Source: Hemileia vastatrix (Eukaryota; Basidiomycota; Pucciniomycetes; Pucciniales; Zaghouaniaceae). From it: a stretch of DNA of 64,000 nucleotides. Made by a program: the position numbers and the translations under genes. Below the pieces are notes generated by a model. It was not told where the DNA came from and did not search any database. It worked only from the letters and a program-made list of their open reading frames with translations. Below, one piece after another: positions 1-11,524 of this stretch; positions within the stretch are counted from its first letter, which is position 1; every line of letters begins with the position of its first letter. Location: NCBI GenBank assembly GCA_030280995.1, contig JASXTE010000017.1, forward strand, positions 11,618,498 through 11,682,497, in the 5' to 3' direction.

Positions 1-1221
1 TATAATGGAGCGTATGCCAGTTGATTGAATGATTTGTGAATCAAGGGAGGGGAGTGCCGGTGGTGGTTCAGGATCCTCTTCTTCATAAAGATCATTCTAC
101 TCATCCTTTAAATCAGCTAGAATATTGTGGAGTATTACGCAAGTCAAGAGCCAATGATTTGCAGTTTTGATCTCCAATTTTTTTTGAAATTGGATTCTGA
201 GCTCCCGAAGACTAGAAAATCGTCCCTTTAAAATACCTATAGCATGTTCAATTTTTACTCTTGATTGTGAAAGGTGATAATTAAAGGCAGTTTTGGGGTC
301 ATTTTCTGAAGTTGCACCATGGAAAGCAGGTATAATGTACTTTCCACTTGCATATGCTGAGTCTGCAAGGAGATACTGAGATTTGTAAAAGTATGAGTCA
401 GGGGATTGAGAAATCCTCATTCTTTGGAAGACGGAAGAGTCATGACATGATCCAGGGCAGCCACTGTGAAAATCAATAAATTTTTTATTGACATCACATA
501 CAAGTTGAATGGCAATAGAGTATCTAGAAAGAAGATAAAAAGTTAGATTGTGAAAGATGAGAACTTGGAGAAGATTTTGAAGAAACCTTTTTTTGCAATC
601 AAAATAATGGTTTCCATCATGAGCAGGCTTTTGACTCAAAGGGATGGTTGTTCCATCAACAAAACCTATACAGCCAGGGAAACCTTCAGCTTGCATTACT
701 TGAGAGGATTCAAGTCGCTGCTCTGGAGTTGGCCAAGCAAGAGTTTGAGACTTGAGGGAAAGGATAGCAATCATACAGCGCTTGGTGTATAATATCACGG
801 TACCATATCCTATGTTAAAGAGATTATCCAACTGTCTTATGGCAGCACCATTTCCATTTGAGCCAAAGCGACATAGAGCAACAGCAAGTTGGATGGCAGG
901 ATTGCGCTGTTTGTTATGAGAATTGTTATGGAAGATAGGATGTTCAGAAATGAGTTGATAAAGTTTGAAGAAAGAATCGGGAGAAGTTCTAAAAATTTGT
1001 GTGAAGTTTAAATGAGGAATGTTGAGAATAGAGGCCAGATCATATTGGGGATCATGATAAAGATTTGGCCCCCTGGTGATGATGTAACAATTTTTGGAAA
1101 GAAAACACATATAAGCTAAAGCATCTTCCAAATCAGAGTCAGATTTATAGTAAAGAACTAAAAGAAATTTGATAGCATTCATTGTTGAGTGAAGTTGCTT
1201 CCTAGTAGAGAGGTGCTTCAT
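1..1221 (-). CDS. PIF/Harbinger (HARBI1-like) DDE transposase, 3' end beyond window
   Basis: Nuclease of a PIF/Harbinger DNA transposon, which cuts and reinserts the element through its terminal repeats. The open frame from ATG at 1221 gives 374 residues with the DDE triad in family context: D189 in GFVDGTTIPL, D261 in GCPGSCHDSSVF and E325 in VKIEHAIGILKGRF. Residues 213-233 look foreign. They correspond to a 63-nt GT-AG interval (524-586) with a CTAAC branch-like site, and removing it joins KKR to YSIAIQLVCDV in frame, so I read it as an intron. The frame stops at TAG (97-99) where relatives usually have Trp, and acidic and proline-rich coding sequence continues to base 1. The gene is therefore probably freshly broken or its end is misread. 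The Myb-like partner is not in this copy's visible part. Family assignment is firm; activity is doubtful. Confidence 0.9.
524..586 (-). other. In-frame 63-nt intron in Harbinger transposase
   Basis: On the minus strand this interval starts GTTTCT and ends TTTCTAG, with CTAAC about 20 nt before the acceptor. It is 21 codons long without a stop, so it hides inside the open frame, but it inserts 21 residues in the middle of a conserved catalytic-core segment. The 5' site is weaker than the GTAAGT consensus. Confidence 0.7.
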
Positions 1222-1491
1222 TGTGGTCAGTGGAAGGGATATGTGATGAGGGAGGTGGGAAGTGGAAATTCACCGCCAAATGTGCAGTTGAGGTGTGTAG
1301 ATAGAAAAAAACTTAAGTGTTTGCCACCAAAATTAAGTGGCATAGAGTGAGGAAAGACTTAAGGATGGCATCAGCAATTATGAGTCATGTGACTTTCTTG
1401 CAAATCCATCATGGATGTGATGAGTTTGGGATCAGGAATTAGGAATGGAAATGGGGGTATAAGAGGAGGGATAATGCATTATCGTGGATTT

Positions 1492-1523
1492 CTTATCCAC
1501 TAGCCCCAGGGCTAGTGGATAAG
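1492..1523. repeat. 32-bp perfect palindrome in Harbinger subterminal region
   Basis: Two 15-bp arms, CTTATCCACTAGCCC and its reverse complement, are separated by CA. The same 32 bp recur at 15749-15780 in the second Harbinger-type element, each about 80 bp from the terminus, in otherwise diverged flanks. A cruciform or transposase/Myb binding site is a plausible role (inference). Confidence 0.85.
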
Positions 1524-1583
1524 AATCTTCCGAAATTAATAATGTTTGATCCCAGAAAAAAGAATTCCTGATCCCTAATTGCG

Positions 1584-1606
1584 GATCCCTGAACATTGAT
1601 ACCCCC
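1584..1606 (-). repeat. Right terminal inverted repeat of Harbinger element
   Basis: Read on the minus strand it begins GGGGGTATCAATGTTCAGGG, the same sequence that opens the element at 2092. It is followed by TATTA. The other end of this element lies left of the window. Confidence 0.8.
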
Positions 1607-1797
1607 TATTAACTTTTTGGTGTTTCTTTGGTCATTTTTAGTCATTTTCACTTTTTTGGCCTTTTTCCTTGCTAAATTACTTTGGAAAAATTTGGAAACA
1701 ATTTAGAAACATTTTCCAAACAATATTCACTTACTTTGAGGGGTTTTTTAGTATTTTATTTTATTGAAACCTTCCAAAAACATTTTCCAAGCATATC
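1607..1797. other. Spacer, no gene seen
   Basis: T-rich, low-complexity sequence with degenerate TTTTCCAAA/TTTGGAAA words, similar in texture to 24787-25200 on the other side of element C. The last five bases, ATATC (1793-1797), are the target duplication of C. Confidence 0.6.
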
Positions 1798-2091
1798 TGT
1801 CAGCCAGGCTGTCTCAGGAGCCCAGTAAAATGTTATAATACTTTATTGGAACCATAGGAGGGAATAAATTTATGTGTTTTATGTATTTAAAATATAATAT
1901 TTTATTGTATAATGAAAATATATAAATATTTTATTAATAAGTAATATAATTATTATATTAATTTTATTATTAAGTAAAAAATTTATTTACTTACATAAAA
2001 CATAATATATATTATATTCTATAAATCATGGCACATTTTTATGTATTTAAAATTTATAAATTAATAATTAATTATTTATAAACATATATTA
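1798..2091 (+). repeat. 5' LTR of element C, first part
   Basis: Begins TGTCAGCCAGGCTGTC and aligns base by base with the start of the 3' LTR at 23497, up to ACATATATTA, where GGGGGTATC of the Harbinger-type insertion begins. Confidence 0.9.
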
Positions 2092-2204
2092 GGGGGTATC
2101 AATGTTCAGGGATCAGAAATTAAATTAATTGCAGATAAAAATCCTTATACCCCAATTATCTTCCGCAATTATTTTTGCTAATAATTGGGTTATTAGACAC
2201 TTTA

Positions 2205-3507
2205 TGTCAGCCAGGCTATACCAGTAGCCAAGTAAATGTTATTTCAACTTACTGGAACCAAAAAAGGGCGTAAAAATATGCTTATTATTTATATAAATTA
2301 ATGTTATATTGCATAATGAAATGATATAAGTATTTTATTAAATATATATAAAATAAGTATTATGTTAATTTCATTATTATATAAATTATATATACATTTA
2401 AATTAAGCATAATAAATATTATATTCTATAATTTATGGCACATTTTTAAGTATTTAATAAATATAAATAAATAATTAATTAATTATAAACATATATTATA
2501 ATTATAAGTATAAAATTAACTTATAAAGTAATCAAATTAATTAATTAAATTTATATATTAAATAAAACCATACATATGTTATTAAACAATAATATTGGGC
2601 GCTTTTTGGATTCCTAATTGTGTCATAAAAATATTAAACAAGTTAAAACACTTATTTAAATATATTATTAATGTTTCATCCTAAAAATTAGTAATGTTTT
2701 TATAATAAGTATTTGTTTTAAATTAAATTAATTATTACACTAATAAAAGTAATAAAATAATTTATTATTCATGTTTTATACTAAATTAATTAATTAAATT
2801 GTTTTTCACATGTTAAAATAAGTTATTTTTCATGTTTCACTTAAATTGGTTATTATTCAAAAGGATTATAAGACATGTTTTAAATTAATTAATTATTTTT
2901 ATGTGTCTCAAACTTATTTAATTACTCACTAATTTTATGGTAACTGTTTGGGATTAAATTGGTGTATATTTAGGCTCTAACTCATGTCTTTTAGTTAATT
3001 GTGTCATATTTCCCCTTATACTTACTCAGAATCATTAAATTGCTTTTATATTATTATTACTCTTTGTATATACTTTATTATGACGCTTCAGAGGGCCCCT
3101 TTCCTATATAAAGGCCTTGGGTAACCCCCTGTAGCCTCATCACTGATTTCACTCAACTTTTAACATATTTTTTAAATATATACAACACATTTATTTTATT
3201 TTTATTAGTATTATAAGTCTAATTTAAAAAGTAAATAAATATTCTAAGGTTGCATTAAATCTATTAATAATATTAATTGTTTGCTGCTCATTGAAGATAG
3301 TACCTACTTAAATAAATATATTATAAATAAATAAAACCTCACCATTGTGTCAATCTTATAAAATAGTCCTTGCATCTTTTTAAAATAACTCAATAATTTT
3401 ATTAATTTCATTTCTTTCATCTTTTGTAAAACCTTTTCTTTATATTTTCCTTTTCCTCCTCTTCATCTTTCCCTCTTAGTCTCCTTCTTCTAGACAACCA
3501 GCCAACA
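2205..3507 (+). repeat. 5' LTR of element A
   Basis: Starts TGTCAGCCAGGCTATACC and ends CTAGACAACCAGCCAACA. It is very AT-rich apart from the core-promoter part. TATATAAA at 3105-3112 is preceded by GACGCTTCAGAGG and followed by GGCCTTGGG, a block kept in all LTRs of this family here. Confidence 0.9.
3105..3112 (+). promoter_or_regulatory. TATA box of LTR A
   Basis: CCTATATAAAGGCCTTGGG. The same block is found at 14621-14628 (3' LTR of A), 16476-16483 and 24400-24407 (LTRs of C), and in shorter form at 61405-61412 (3' LTR of G). It is the likely start region of the genomic RNA. Confidence 0.7.
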
Positions 3508-4179
3508 ATGACAATACGCCACCTTGCAAAAAACAAAATTGCACACGGACCACCCAAGTCAAAAAGAAATTTTTTTGCCGCAGCCATGTCTCGAACTTGG
3601 GTTCGACCTTTTAGGTTTATATTAAATTAAATAATATATAATTTTGAACTGATTTCTCAATCACTATAGTAAGTTAACCTTTGCACCGCTCACTTATATT
3701 ATTAAATTTTTATTGCAATAACAGTGATTGTGGCTTAATTGCTGATTCACCGAGTGTAAGTGTTCAAATTTTTTAATTTTTTAATTATTCCTAGCTGAAC
3801 ATAATAGAGTTATACTCTCAGTCCTAGAAGATCATTAAATTTTTAATAAATTATTAAATATATATTTATAAAAATATTTTTTGATTTATTGGTTGACCAT
3901 AATAGTACTCAGTGCTTAGTCCCAATATTTCCAATATATTTTTTGGTATTAATTATTTTTGGTTGAGCTATTAAACCTTTGTTGGTTGGTCCCGTTATAA
4001 TTATTGGTATTTCTTAATAAACAATTGTATTTACATATATTTTGTATTACATTTTTTTGTTAATTAATTGATTTTTGAATAAAAATTTTTTTTTTTTAAA
4101 GAATCTTTTAATTATATTTTATTTTTAAAATACAAATTTACATCATTAAAATCATTTTGATTCTTTGTTCACAGTTTTA
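3508..4179 (+). other. Leader of element A with conserved hairpin
   Basis: Non-coding leader between the LTR and the first ATG. TCGAACTTGGGTTCGA (3591-3606) forms a 6-bp stem with loop TTGG and resembles a tRNA T-arm; the same hairpin is in B, and a covarying version is in C. Further down, words such as GTTGACCATAATAGTAC...AGTCC recur as a weak form of the leader arrays seen in G and H. No ORF of note. Confidence 0.6.
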
Positions 4180-4825
4180 ATGTCCAGTAGTTTGTCTAAC
4201 AGCATGGATAACTTACATGTGGATGAAATTGAAGTGGATGTTAACACTAAATCTGTAGGTTCTTCTAAATTATTTTACAAAAATTATTCAGCTGACAAAA
4301 AACCTTCAGGATGTGGAAATGGCAGGGGAAGTGGCAACCCCCCCTCACCAAACACCTCTGAAAGAAGCAAAACCTCTGATAAATCAGGAAATTCCACTAA
4401 AGGGTATAAAAATAAAAAAGATACCTCTGACTCAACAAGTAAACAACCATTCCAGTCACATAAAAGAACTGAATGCAGAAAGTATGAAGTACAAGGCAAG
4501 AGTAGACACACTCTGGCAACAGATTCATGAGTTATTAAATCACAAACAGGCTCAACTTCCTCCTTTCCCAGCCTCTCAGCCTCAGCCTCAACCTCAGCCC
4601 CATCAGGAACCCAGCTCCTTCACTCAAAATCAAAACACTCTACAGGTGGAGCAGTGGAAATGGGATTACTTGATGAACCATTACCAACAGAATGTTCAGC
4701 AACCAACAGCTCAACGCCCTGGCCCATCCAGGACACCAACCTACCATCCATCTCCTCAGCCCCATCCTTATCTGGGAGGCAGAAGAAAAAAGGCACAGGG
4801 GAAGTTTCCTCCCTTTCTATGGTAA
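4180..4825 (+). CDS. Spliced ORF1 of element A (coiled coil, ends in Trp-stop), function unknown
   Basis: Unrecognised small retrotransposon protein, about 196 residues after splicing. Exon 1 is 4180-4254 (starts MSSS, ends NTKS). A 55-nt intron, 4255-4309, has GTAGGT, a CTGAC branch-like site and TTCAG. Exon 2, 4310-4825, opens DVEM in the +1 frame relative to exon 1 and gag. Exon 2 holds a heptad-like helix (about residues 60-95), Gln/Pro-rich repeats, VEQWKWDYL, an Arg/Lys cluster GGRRKK and the end KFPPFLW-stop. The same exon structure and motifs occur in B, G and H, and the exon 2 end in C. In A this frame has no stop, while the overlapping gag frame has TGA at 4528. Exon 1 is acidic. 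A nucleocapsid-like or assembly factor is possible, but unproven. Confidence 0.7.
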
Positions 4826-6740
4826 GTAATTAGTTTGATAAACATGTTGGTATGTATAATAACAAATCTTCTTCCACAGGTAATATTTTGGATTCTGGTG
4901 AAAGAACAGTTAAACCATTAAAAAGACAACTTCCTTTAATGAGTAGCCCCAATGATGTAATTAGAAAATTATTTTTTGATGAACCTTTGCATTTGACTTC
5001 TACTTCTTTAAGTAATCCTTCTCTTACAATTAAGAATGATTCTGTTTCCCCTGAAGTCTGTACCTTAATTGAGAAAACTTCTGAAGAAATATTGAAAGAT
5101 ACACTTGATTTTAATGTTGTGAAAGAAAAAAATTTGAGGGATGTGTTAATACATAAAAGTGATAGATTGAATAATTTGCACTTGCATTGTAAAGTGAGTT
5201 CTTCTGTAAAAGATCCAGCTTATTTTAAAATCAAAGAAACCTTGAATATTGTTCTTAGCAAGCAAAAACTAATAAAAAGTGAACATAGAGCTATCTCAGA
5301 AAAGAATATCAATCTGCATAAAAATTTGAGTGAATTGAAACCCCTTATTGAGAAAAATTATTCATTGAAAGGTGAAATTAAATCTCTACACAATGAGTCG
5401 TAAAAGCTAAAAAATTATTTCCATACACTAAGTACCAAACACTCAGTTTTTGAGGACAGCAATGTTTTATCCCTTTCAAAAATGAATGACCAGATGTCTG
5501 AAACTCCAAGGATAAGAAACTATGTGTCTGACCTTCAGGAAAAATTTTGAGCCTTAACCATCAATCATTATGGTTTAAATGAGAGTGCTGCCCATAAGCT
5601 GCATAAGAATAAGGGAAAAGAACCTGAAAAGAGCAGCTCTTTTCTTCTCCATATTCCAGTCATTAAAAAAACTGACAATGAGTCTGTAAAATCTTTTGCT
5701 ACTAGCAAAAAATCTTTTAATGGTCATGAACCAGCTGTTTCTGTAAACAATAAGATTTCTGAACACCTGGCTAAAATTCAAGAATTATTAATGTTAAATA
5801 ATTCAAACCAAAAGATGGACCATCCTAGTAGCCAGAAAAAATGGCCCAAACTGGATCAATATCCCACTTTTGATGGTGACTCTTCATCTGACTGGCAACA
5901 CTTTGTTCAGAGAATTGATAATCTGAAAAACTCTTATATATTTGCAGATGAAGAAATTGTCTCTAAATTAATTTCTTTATTTTCCAATGTAGCTTTAATG
6001 TGGTATGAATCTGTCTTACTGGAAAATCAACATTATACTTGGAAAGAGTGGAAAACCTTGATTGAAAATAAATTTGGTGGTTCAAAATTCAGGCTTGCCC
6101 AGCAGAGATTATATGAGACTGCTAAATATGCCTCCTCGGCTCCTGAAAAACCTATTTTTTTCTTCTGAAAATTACAAAAATTCTTAGAGCCATTGATCCT
6201 AAAATGGATTATGATATTTGGAGAGATACAATTCTCTATAAATTACCAAATTCTCTGACAGATTTGATTGTGGCAAGGACTGAGAATGTGAGAGAGAATT
6301 CTTCCTTTATTAATATCTGTAATGAAGTCCTACTAAATCATAAATATGAATCAAGTAATTATTGTTTTAAATATTATCATGACCAACAAAAGCCCCCCAC
6401 AAAACTTCCAGATAAAACTGGTAGACCCTCTTCCCCAGTTCCAAAGAAATATTCAACTAATACTTGTTTTAAATGTAACAAACCATGTAAAAAAGACATA
6501 TTTGTGACAAGAAAATTCATCTTGTAGAACAAAATGAGGAATCTGAAAATACTCAAGCTGATCTTGATTATTCCTCCAGTGACTGTAATAGCAATATCTC
6601 TTATGACCATGAGTCTTCTCAGGAAGTTCTGGTTTTAGAAAAGGATATCCAATATTTAGATAATTGGTCTGACAATTGTGATTTTGACTTATCATCTGTA
6701 GAAAATGCTGAAGTAATTAGAGATATTACTGACAGTTCCA
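4826..6740 (+). pseudogene. Gag of element A, broken
   Basis: Structural polyprotein of the virus-like particle. The frame from 4852 encodes a long coiled-coil region (EKTSEEILKDTLDFN...), then a capsid domain at about 5820-6330 (KLDQYPTFDGDSSSDWQHF, NVALMWYESV, IENKFGGSKFRLAQQRLYE) and a zinc-knuckle region near 6465-6500 (CFKCNKPCKK) in which the final His and Cys are lost to a frameshift. Stops or shifts occur near 5401, 5548, 6166 and 6525. It is a clear counterpart of the open Gag of B. It begins inside or just after ORF1, whose stop lies in the sequence TGGTAAGT. Confidence 0.85.
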
Positions 6741-9700
6741 TTTTAATATCACCTTTGAGGGCACCACTTATCATTAATGGTAAAAATGTTGAGGTTATTC
6801 TTGACTCTGGTGCTGGAGGAAGTGTAGTGTCTGAGAAAGCACTTGCTTCTGTAGATAAGGATTATCAATGCAAATTATTACCTATAACATCTGAAAAATG
6901 GAAAGTTTATGGTTCTGTTTTATGTCCCATTGGCAAATACAAAACCACTGTATTCTTTAAATATAATGGTGGTTTTGTCAGAGCTATTTGTGAATTTTTT
7001 GTGATGAAAAATGACAATTTAAGCAATTGGTTTATCATGGGAAATGATATTTTAACCATGTTTGGCATTAAATAGGATCCTGAAAACAATTGTTTTACTT
7101 TGGGAATGAATGGGAAAAGAAAATTTAAAATTTCTTCTTCTAAAAAGTATTCTGCACCCTTATTAAAATCTTGTCATTCTTTGATCCAATTTAAAGGTAG
7201 ACAAATAGAGGAAATGAATGTATTATTGTCTGCAATTGAAACAGCTTCATTTGGTGATCAGTTAACTGATGACCAAAAAGATTCAATAGTAGCCTTAGTT
7301 ACATCTTTCCCAATGGCTTTTGCTCATGGTTCCCATGTGTTAGGCTTGGTTAAAGATGAAATGAAAATCTATCTATCCTGAAATTTGGATGAAATACCTC
7401 CTAGCCTAAAGAAAAAACCTTACCCTGTTTCTCCCACAAAGATAAAAGATATAGAAGATAATATCTCCACTTTATTGAATATGAATATTATTGAAAAAGT
7501 AGATGTTACACCAAAATATTGTGCCATCTCTCCAGTTTTAATCTCTTATGAAAAAGATAAAGCTAGACTTTGTGGAGATTATAGAGCATTAAATACTTAT
7601 ACTTTGGATGATGTTTACCCATTACCCAGAATTAGCTATATACATGCTACCTTGCAAGGTGCCAAATTCATAAGCTGTCTGGATGGGAATAAAGGTTATC
7701 ATCAAATACCTGTTGAAAATTCTTCCCAAAATTTTTGCTAATTGCAACCCATATGGGAATTTACAAATATGTTAGGATGCCTTTTGGCCCTAAAAATGCC
7801 CCTTCAGTATTCCAAAGAGTGATGGACAAGACATTTCATTAAGAAATAATTGAAGGTTGGTTAATGGTTTATATTGATGAAATCATAGTTTTTTCTAAAA
7901 CTATTGATGAACATTTACAACACTTAAATAAAGTCTTCCAGAAAATGGATGAAATTAACATGACTTTATCCTTAAAAAAGTGTAAATTTGGGTTTCAATC
8001 CTTAAAAGTCCTGAAGCATGTTTTGTCTGTCTTACAGATCTGTGTAGACAAAGGAAAAGTTGCTCCTATCCAAAATGTGTCAGCACCAACTTCTGTAAAA
8101 GAAATACAGAGTTTTTTGGGAATGTGTGGCTACTATAGACAATACATAAAAAATTATCAAGTCATAGCCTTACCACTTACCAAACTAACAAGAAAAGATG
8201 TAGCTTATATATGGAATGAGGAAAGTCAAAGAGCTTTTGATACATTAAAAAGATGTTTAATGACAGCCCCAATCCTTGCCCTTCCAGATTTTAATAAGCC
8301 TTTTGTTCTTTATACAGATGCAAGCTTTATTGGCCTTGGAGCTGCTCATCATCAAAAACAAATTATTAATAATAAAATTTCAGAGGTAGTAATTTGTTAT
8401 ATTTCAAGAACCTTAAGAAAAAGTGAATTGAAATATGGTGCCACTCAATTAGAGTGCTTAGCAGTTGTATGGGCTTTAGAAAAGCTTCATTCTTATTTAG
8501 ATGATCAAATGTTTGAATTAGTTACTGATTGCAGTGCTGTGAAATCCCTCTTAAACTTGAAAACACCAAATAGACATATGTTTAGATGGCAAATAGCTTT
8601 TCAAGAATACAGAGGTAGAATGACTATTATTCACAGGGCTGGAAATGTTCATTCAAATGTTGATATGTTGTCCAGATTACCTCTTCCAAATGATGTATCA
8701 AATCTAGCCTATGTACCTGAAGATGATACAGTACATATACATGGTATATACATTGTTGATATGGAAGAGGAACTGTTACAATTGATTCTGGATTCATATG
8801 ATCAAGATTCTGATTTGAATAAATTGGTTACTTTCCTGAATGATCCAAAGAATGCTTCTATCCAAGAATTGATAAAAACTTTTCCTCCAAAGTACCAGAG
8901 TGCTTTGAATAAAGGAAAGTTTTCCATTGAAGATGGTTATATTTACTACAGGAGAAAACTGACCAATGTCATTGTTATCCCTCCTTCCATGAAAGAAACC
9001 ATCTTAAAACTATGTCATGATGATATATTAGAAGAACATTTTGATCTTGAAAAAACCATTATCAGAATCAAAAACACTGCTTGGTGGGCTAATATGTCTG
9101 AGGACACTAAATTATATGTTGAATCTTGTTATTCTTGTCAAAAATCTAAAATATTGACAGGTAAAATAGCAGGATTGTTGCAACATATTGAAGAACCTGA
9201 TGTTCCTTGGCAAATCATTAAGATGGATTTTGTCACTGGTCTTCCTCTAGCAGGTAAAGACAGTTATAACTATTGTTGGGTAATAATGGATAGATTCACC
9301 AAAATGTGCAAATTTATTCCCACCCACAAAGATGTATCCACAAAGGAATTATCTTTCTTATGGTGGACTTACATGTTTAATATTGTTGGATTTCCGAAAG
9401 CCATTATCTCTGATAGAGATCCAAAATTTACATCTGAGTTTTGGACCTCTTTGATGGTTATTTGTGGCTGTGAGTTGAAATTATCTACAGCTCACCATCC
9501 TCAAACTGATGGTCTAGCTGAAAGAATGATTCAAACTCTGAAAGATATGATTAGAAGGTATTGTGCCTTTGAATTAGAATATAAAGACAATGACAGATTT
9601 GCTCATGACTGGGTTATTCTATTACCAGGTCTTGAATTTGCTTTTAATTGCACTGTTTGTTTTATCACTGAGAAAAAGCCTTTTGAGCTTTGGTTATGTT

Positions 9701-10310
9701 ATGTCCCAAACACTCCTGTTTGAATTCTCAATAATAAATTACCTAAGTTGGAACTACACCCTGGTGTAAAATCTTTTATGCAAATACAACAGCTATGCAG
9801 AGAACATGCTCAAAGCTGTATTGATAAAGCATTTGAATATGAAAATAAGAGATGGGATAAATCCCATAAAGAATACACATTTAACAAGGGTGATGAAGTG
9901 TTGATATATAATGTCCATTTCAATCTACAAGGTAACAACAAATTAAAAGATCCTTTTCTGGGACCATTTTTTATTAAAAGAATGGTTGGAGATAATGCAG
10001 TAGAAGTTGTATTGTATTCTCCATATGATAGGAAACATCCTGTTTTTCCCATTTATTTTCTTAAACCTTACACTTCCAACTGTGACTTATTTCCCAAAAG
10101 AAGGGGAAGACCTAAGAAAAACCCTCAGGAAGTCACATAAACTGCAGAAATTGATAAAATTCTCAATGATAGAATTATCACTTCTGAAAGAGGTACTGAA
10201 TATTTATTGAGATGTAAGAACAAATCATCTGAAAATTATGCATGGATACCTGGTGAGGAAATTTCAAATCTTCCTACTCTGTTAAAAAGTATAAAAAGAA
10301 AAAATCTTAG
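6741..10310 (+). pseudogene. Pol of element A (PR-RT-RNase H-INT-chromodomain), broken
   Basis: Replication polyprotein. Order seen: aspartic protease with DSGAGGSVVSEKAL (from about 6755); RT from KKKPYPVSP (7409) with CLDGNKGYHQ; the catalytic YIDE at about 7870 is altered from YIDD; RNase H with YTDASFIGLGA and TDCSAVKSL; integrase zinc region ending ESCYSCQKSK, then DDE context KMDFVTGLP, ISDRDPKF and PQTDGLAERM; C-terminal FNLQGNNKLKDPF; an AT-hook KRRGRPKK; and a chromodomain after 10141. Stops lie at 7073, 7379, 7739, 9721 and 10138, with shifts around 7741-7864 and near 10290. The stretch 7864-9723 is continuously open. Confidence 0.9.
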
Positions 10311-10330
10311 CATTTTTTAATTGTTTTTTT

Positions 10331-10342
10331 AGAGTGAGGGAG
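10331..10342 (+). other. Polypurine tract of element A
   Basis: AGAGTGAGGGAG directly before TGTCAG of the 3' LTR. It is the plus-strand primer site. Identical tracts precede the 3' LTRs of C (23485-23496) and G (60892-60903). Confidence 0.85.
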
Positions 10343-10354
10343 TGTCAGCCAGGT

Positions 10355-11450
10355 TGTCAGTTTATGCTAGTATATAAGTATGATTAAATAGTAAATATTA
10401 ATGGTCATCTACTTATTGATAAATGATTTAGTGATTAAACCTCAGGGGAAGACTAATAAAATAGTTATTCTCAATTTAAACACACAATACTTGGATTTTA
10501 TGCGTGCTAGTAGTGGAAAATAGAATTATAAAATATAGTTATAGCTTATATAAAGATAATATCAATTTATAAATGCTTTATAATATATTTATATATAATA
10601 ATAATTGTGTTTTAATGTTTATTTGACTTTTAATAAGTAAGTTTCATACGCTACGTGACACTTGAGGCAAAAGCAGATGATTAAGTCAATAATGCAGAGG
10701 TCTAAATCCATACTCAAAGTGCAGAAAGCAATCCTACATAGCAACTGCAACTTTCCTTTGAGTACTCACTATTCAACCGCTCTAGTCTAAACTCTAAATC
10801 TAAATTAGTCAATCTCTCAATAGTGTGTCTCAGTCTTTTCCTCAATAAGCAACACACCGTGCAATAGTCAATGTAATAGTCTGCTAAAAGGTTTATTAAA
10901 TATCTGTAGGTTATTAAAAGGGGTGTTGAGAATGGATGGGATGGTTAGTAAAGGATTAAAGGGTTAACAGATGTTAGTGAGGAGGGTCCAGGTGTAACGG
11001 GTGGAATTTAGGTGGTCTGTGGTGTGCAGAATGAGTGATGGGTATGAGGTCAATGAGAGGAGGAGTAAAGGATATAAAAGGGGTTGGATTTTTGGTTCGA
11101 CATTCTTTAGAATTAAATTATAAAACATATATATAGTTAATAGTGGTAAAGTTTCAGATTAAATCATTATTATTATATCTTTCCTTACTTTCTCAGTAAT
11201 CATTTCTAAATCCTAAATCTTTGATTATTGAGTTTCCAAACCTTTGTGAGATCTTAATAATAATAATATTACCTTTAAATTATATTAGAATTCTTCTCGA
11301 ACATATCTCAAAGCAGTAGCTCTTTCTTCGAGTTAACTTTGAATCACTTCCTCAAACATTTCCTCTGTGCTTCGAAGAAGTTTCTAAACTACTTCCCTCA
11401 TCTCACTTCCAGGAACACCCTTGACCTTGTGTGTAGATTATCCGGTGACA
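10355..11450 (+). repeat. LTR of element D
   Basis: 1096 bp from TGTCAG to CCGGTGACA, less AT-rich towards its 3' end, with TCTCGAACATATC and CTTCGAAGAAG words. The first 240 bp recur at 17482-17726. Confidence 0.65.
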
Positions 11451-11524
11451 GTATAATTTAATTCTCCGTAGTTCTCATTCTTTGGCACTACTACGTCATT
11501 TTTTCAGGTGTTTTAAATTCTTAA

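Noticed and set aside
5575..5781. Antisense open frame in gag of A, and similar antisense frames in pol and gag of other elements (for example 6377-6695, 20093-20275, 34196-34504, 36480-36887)
   Set aside because: They mirror conserved coding sequence on the other strand, show no domain and are broken in sister copies.
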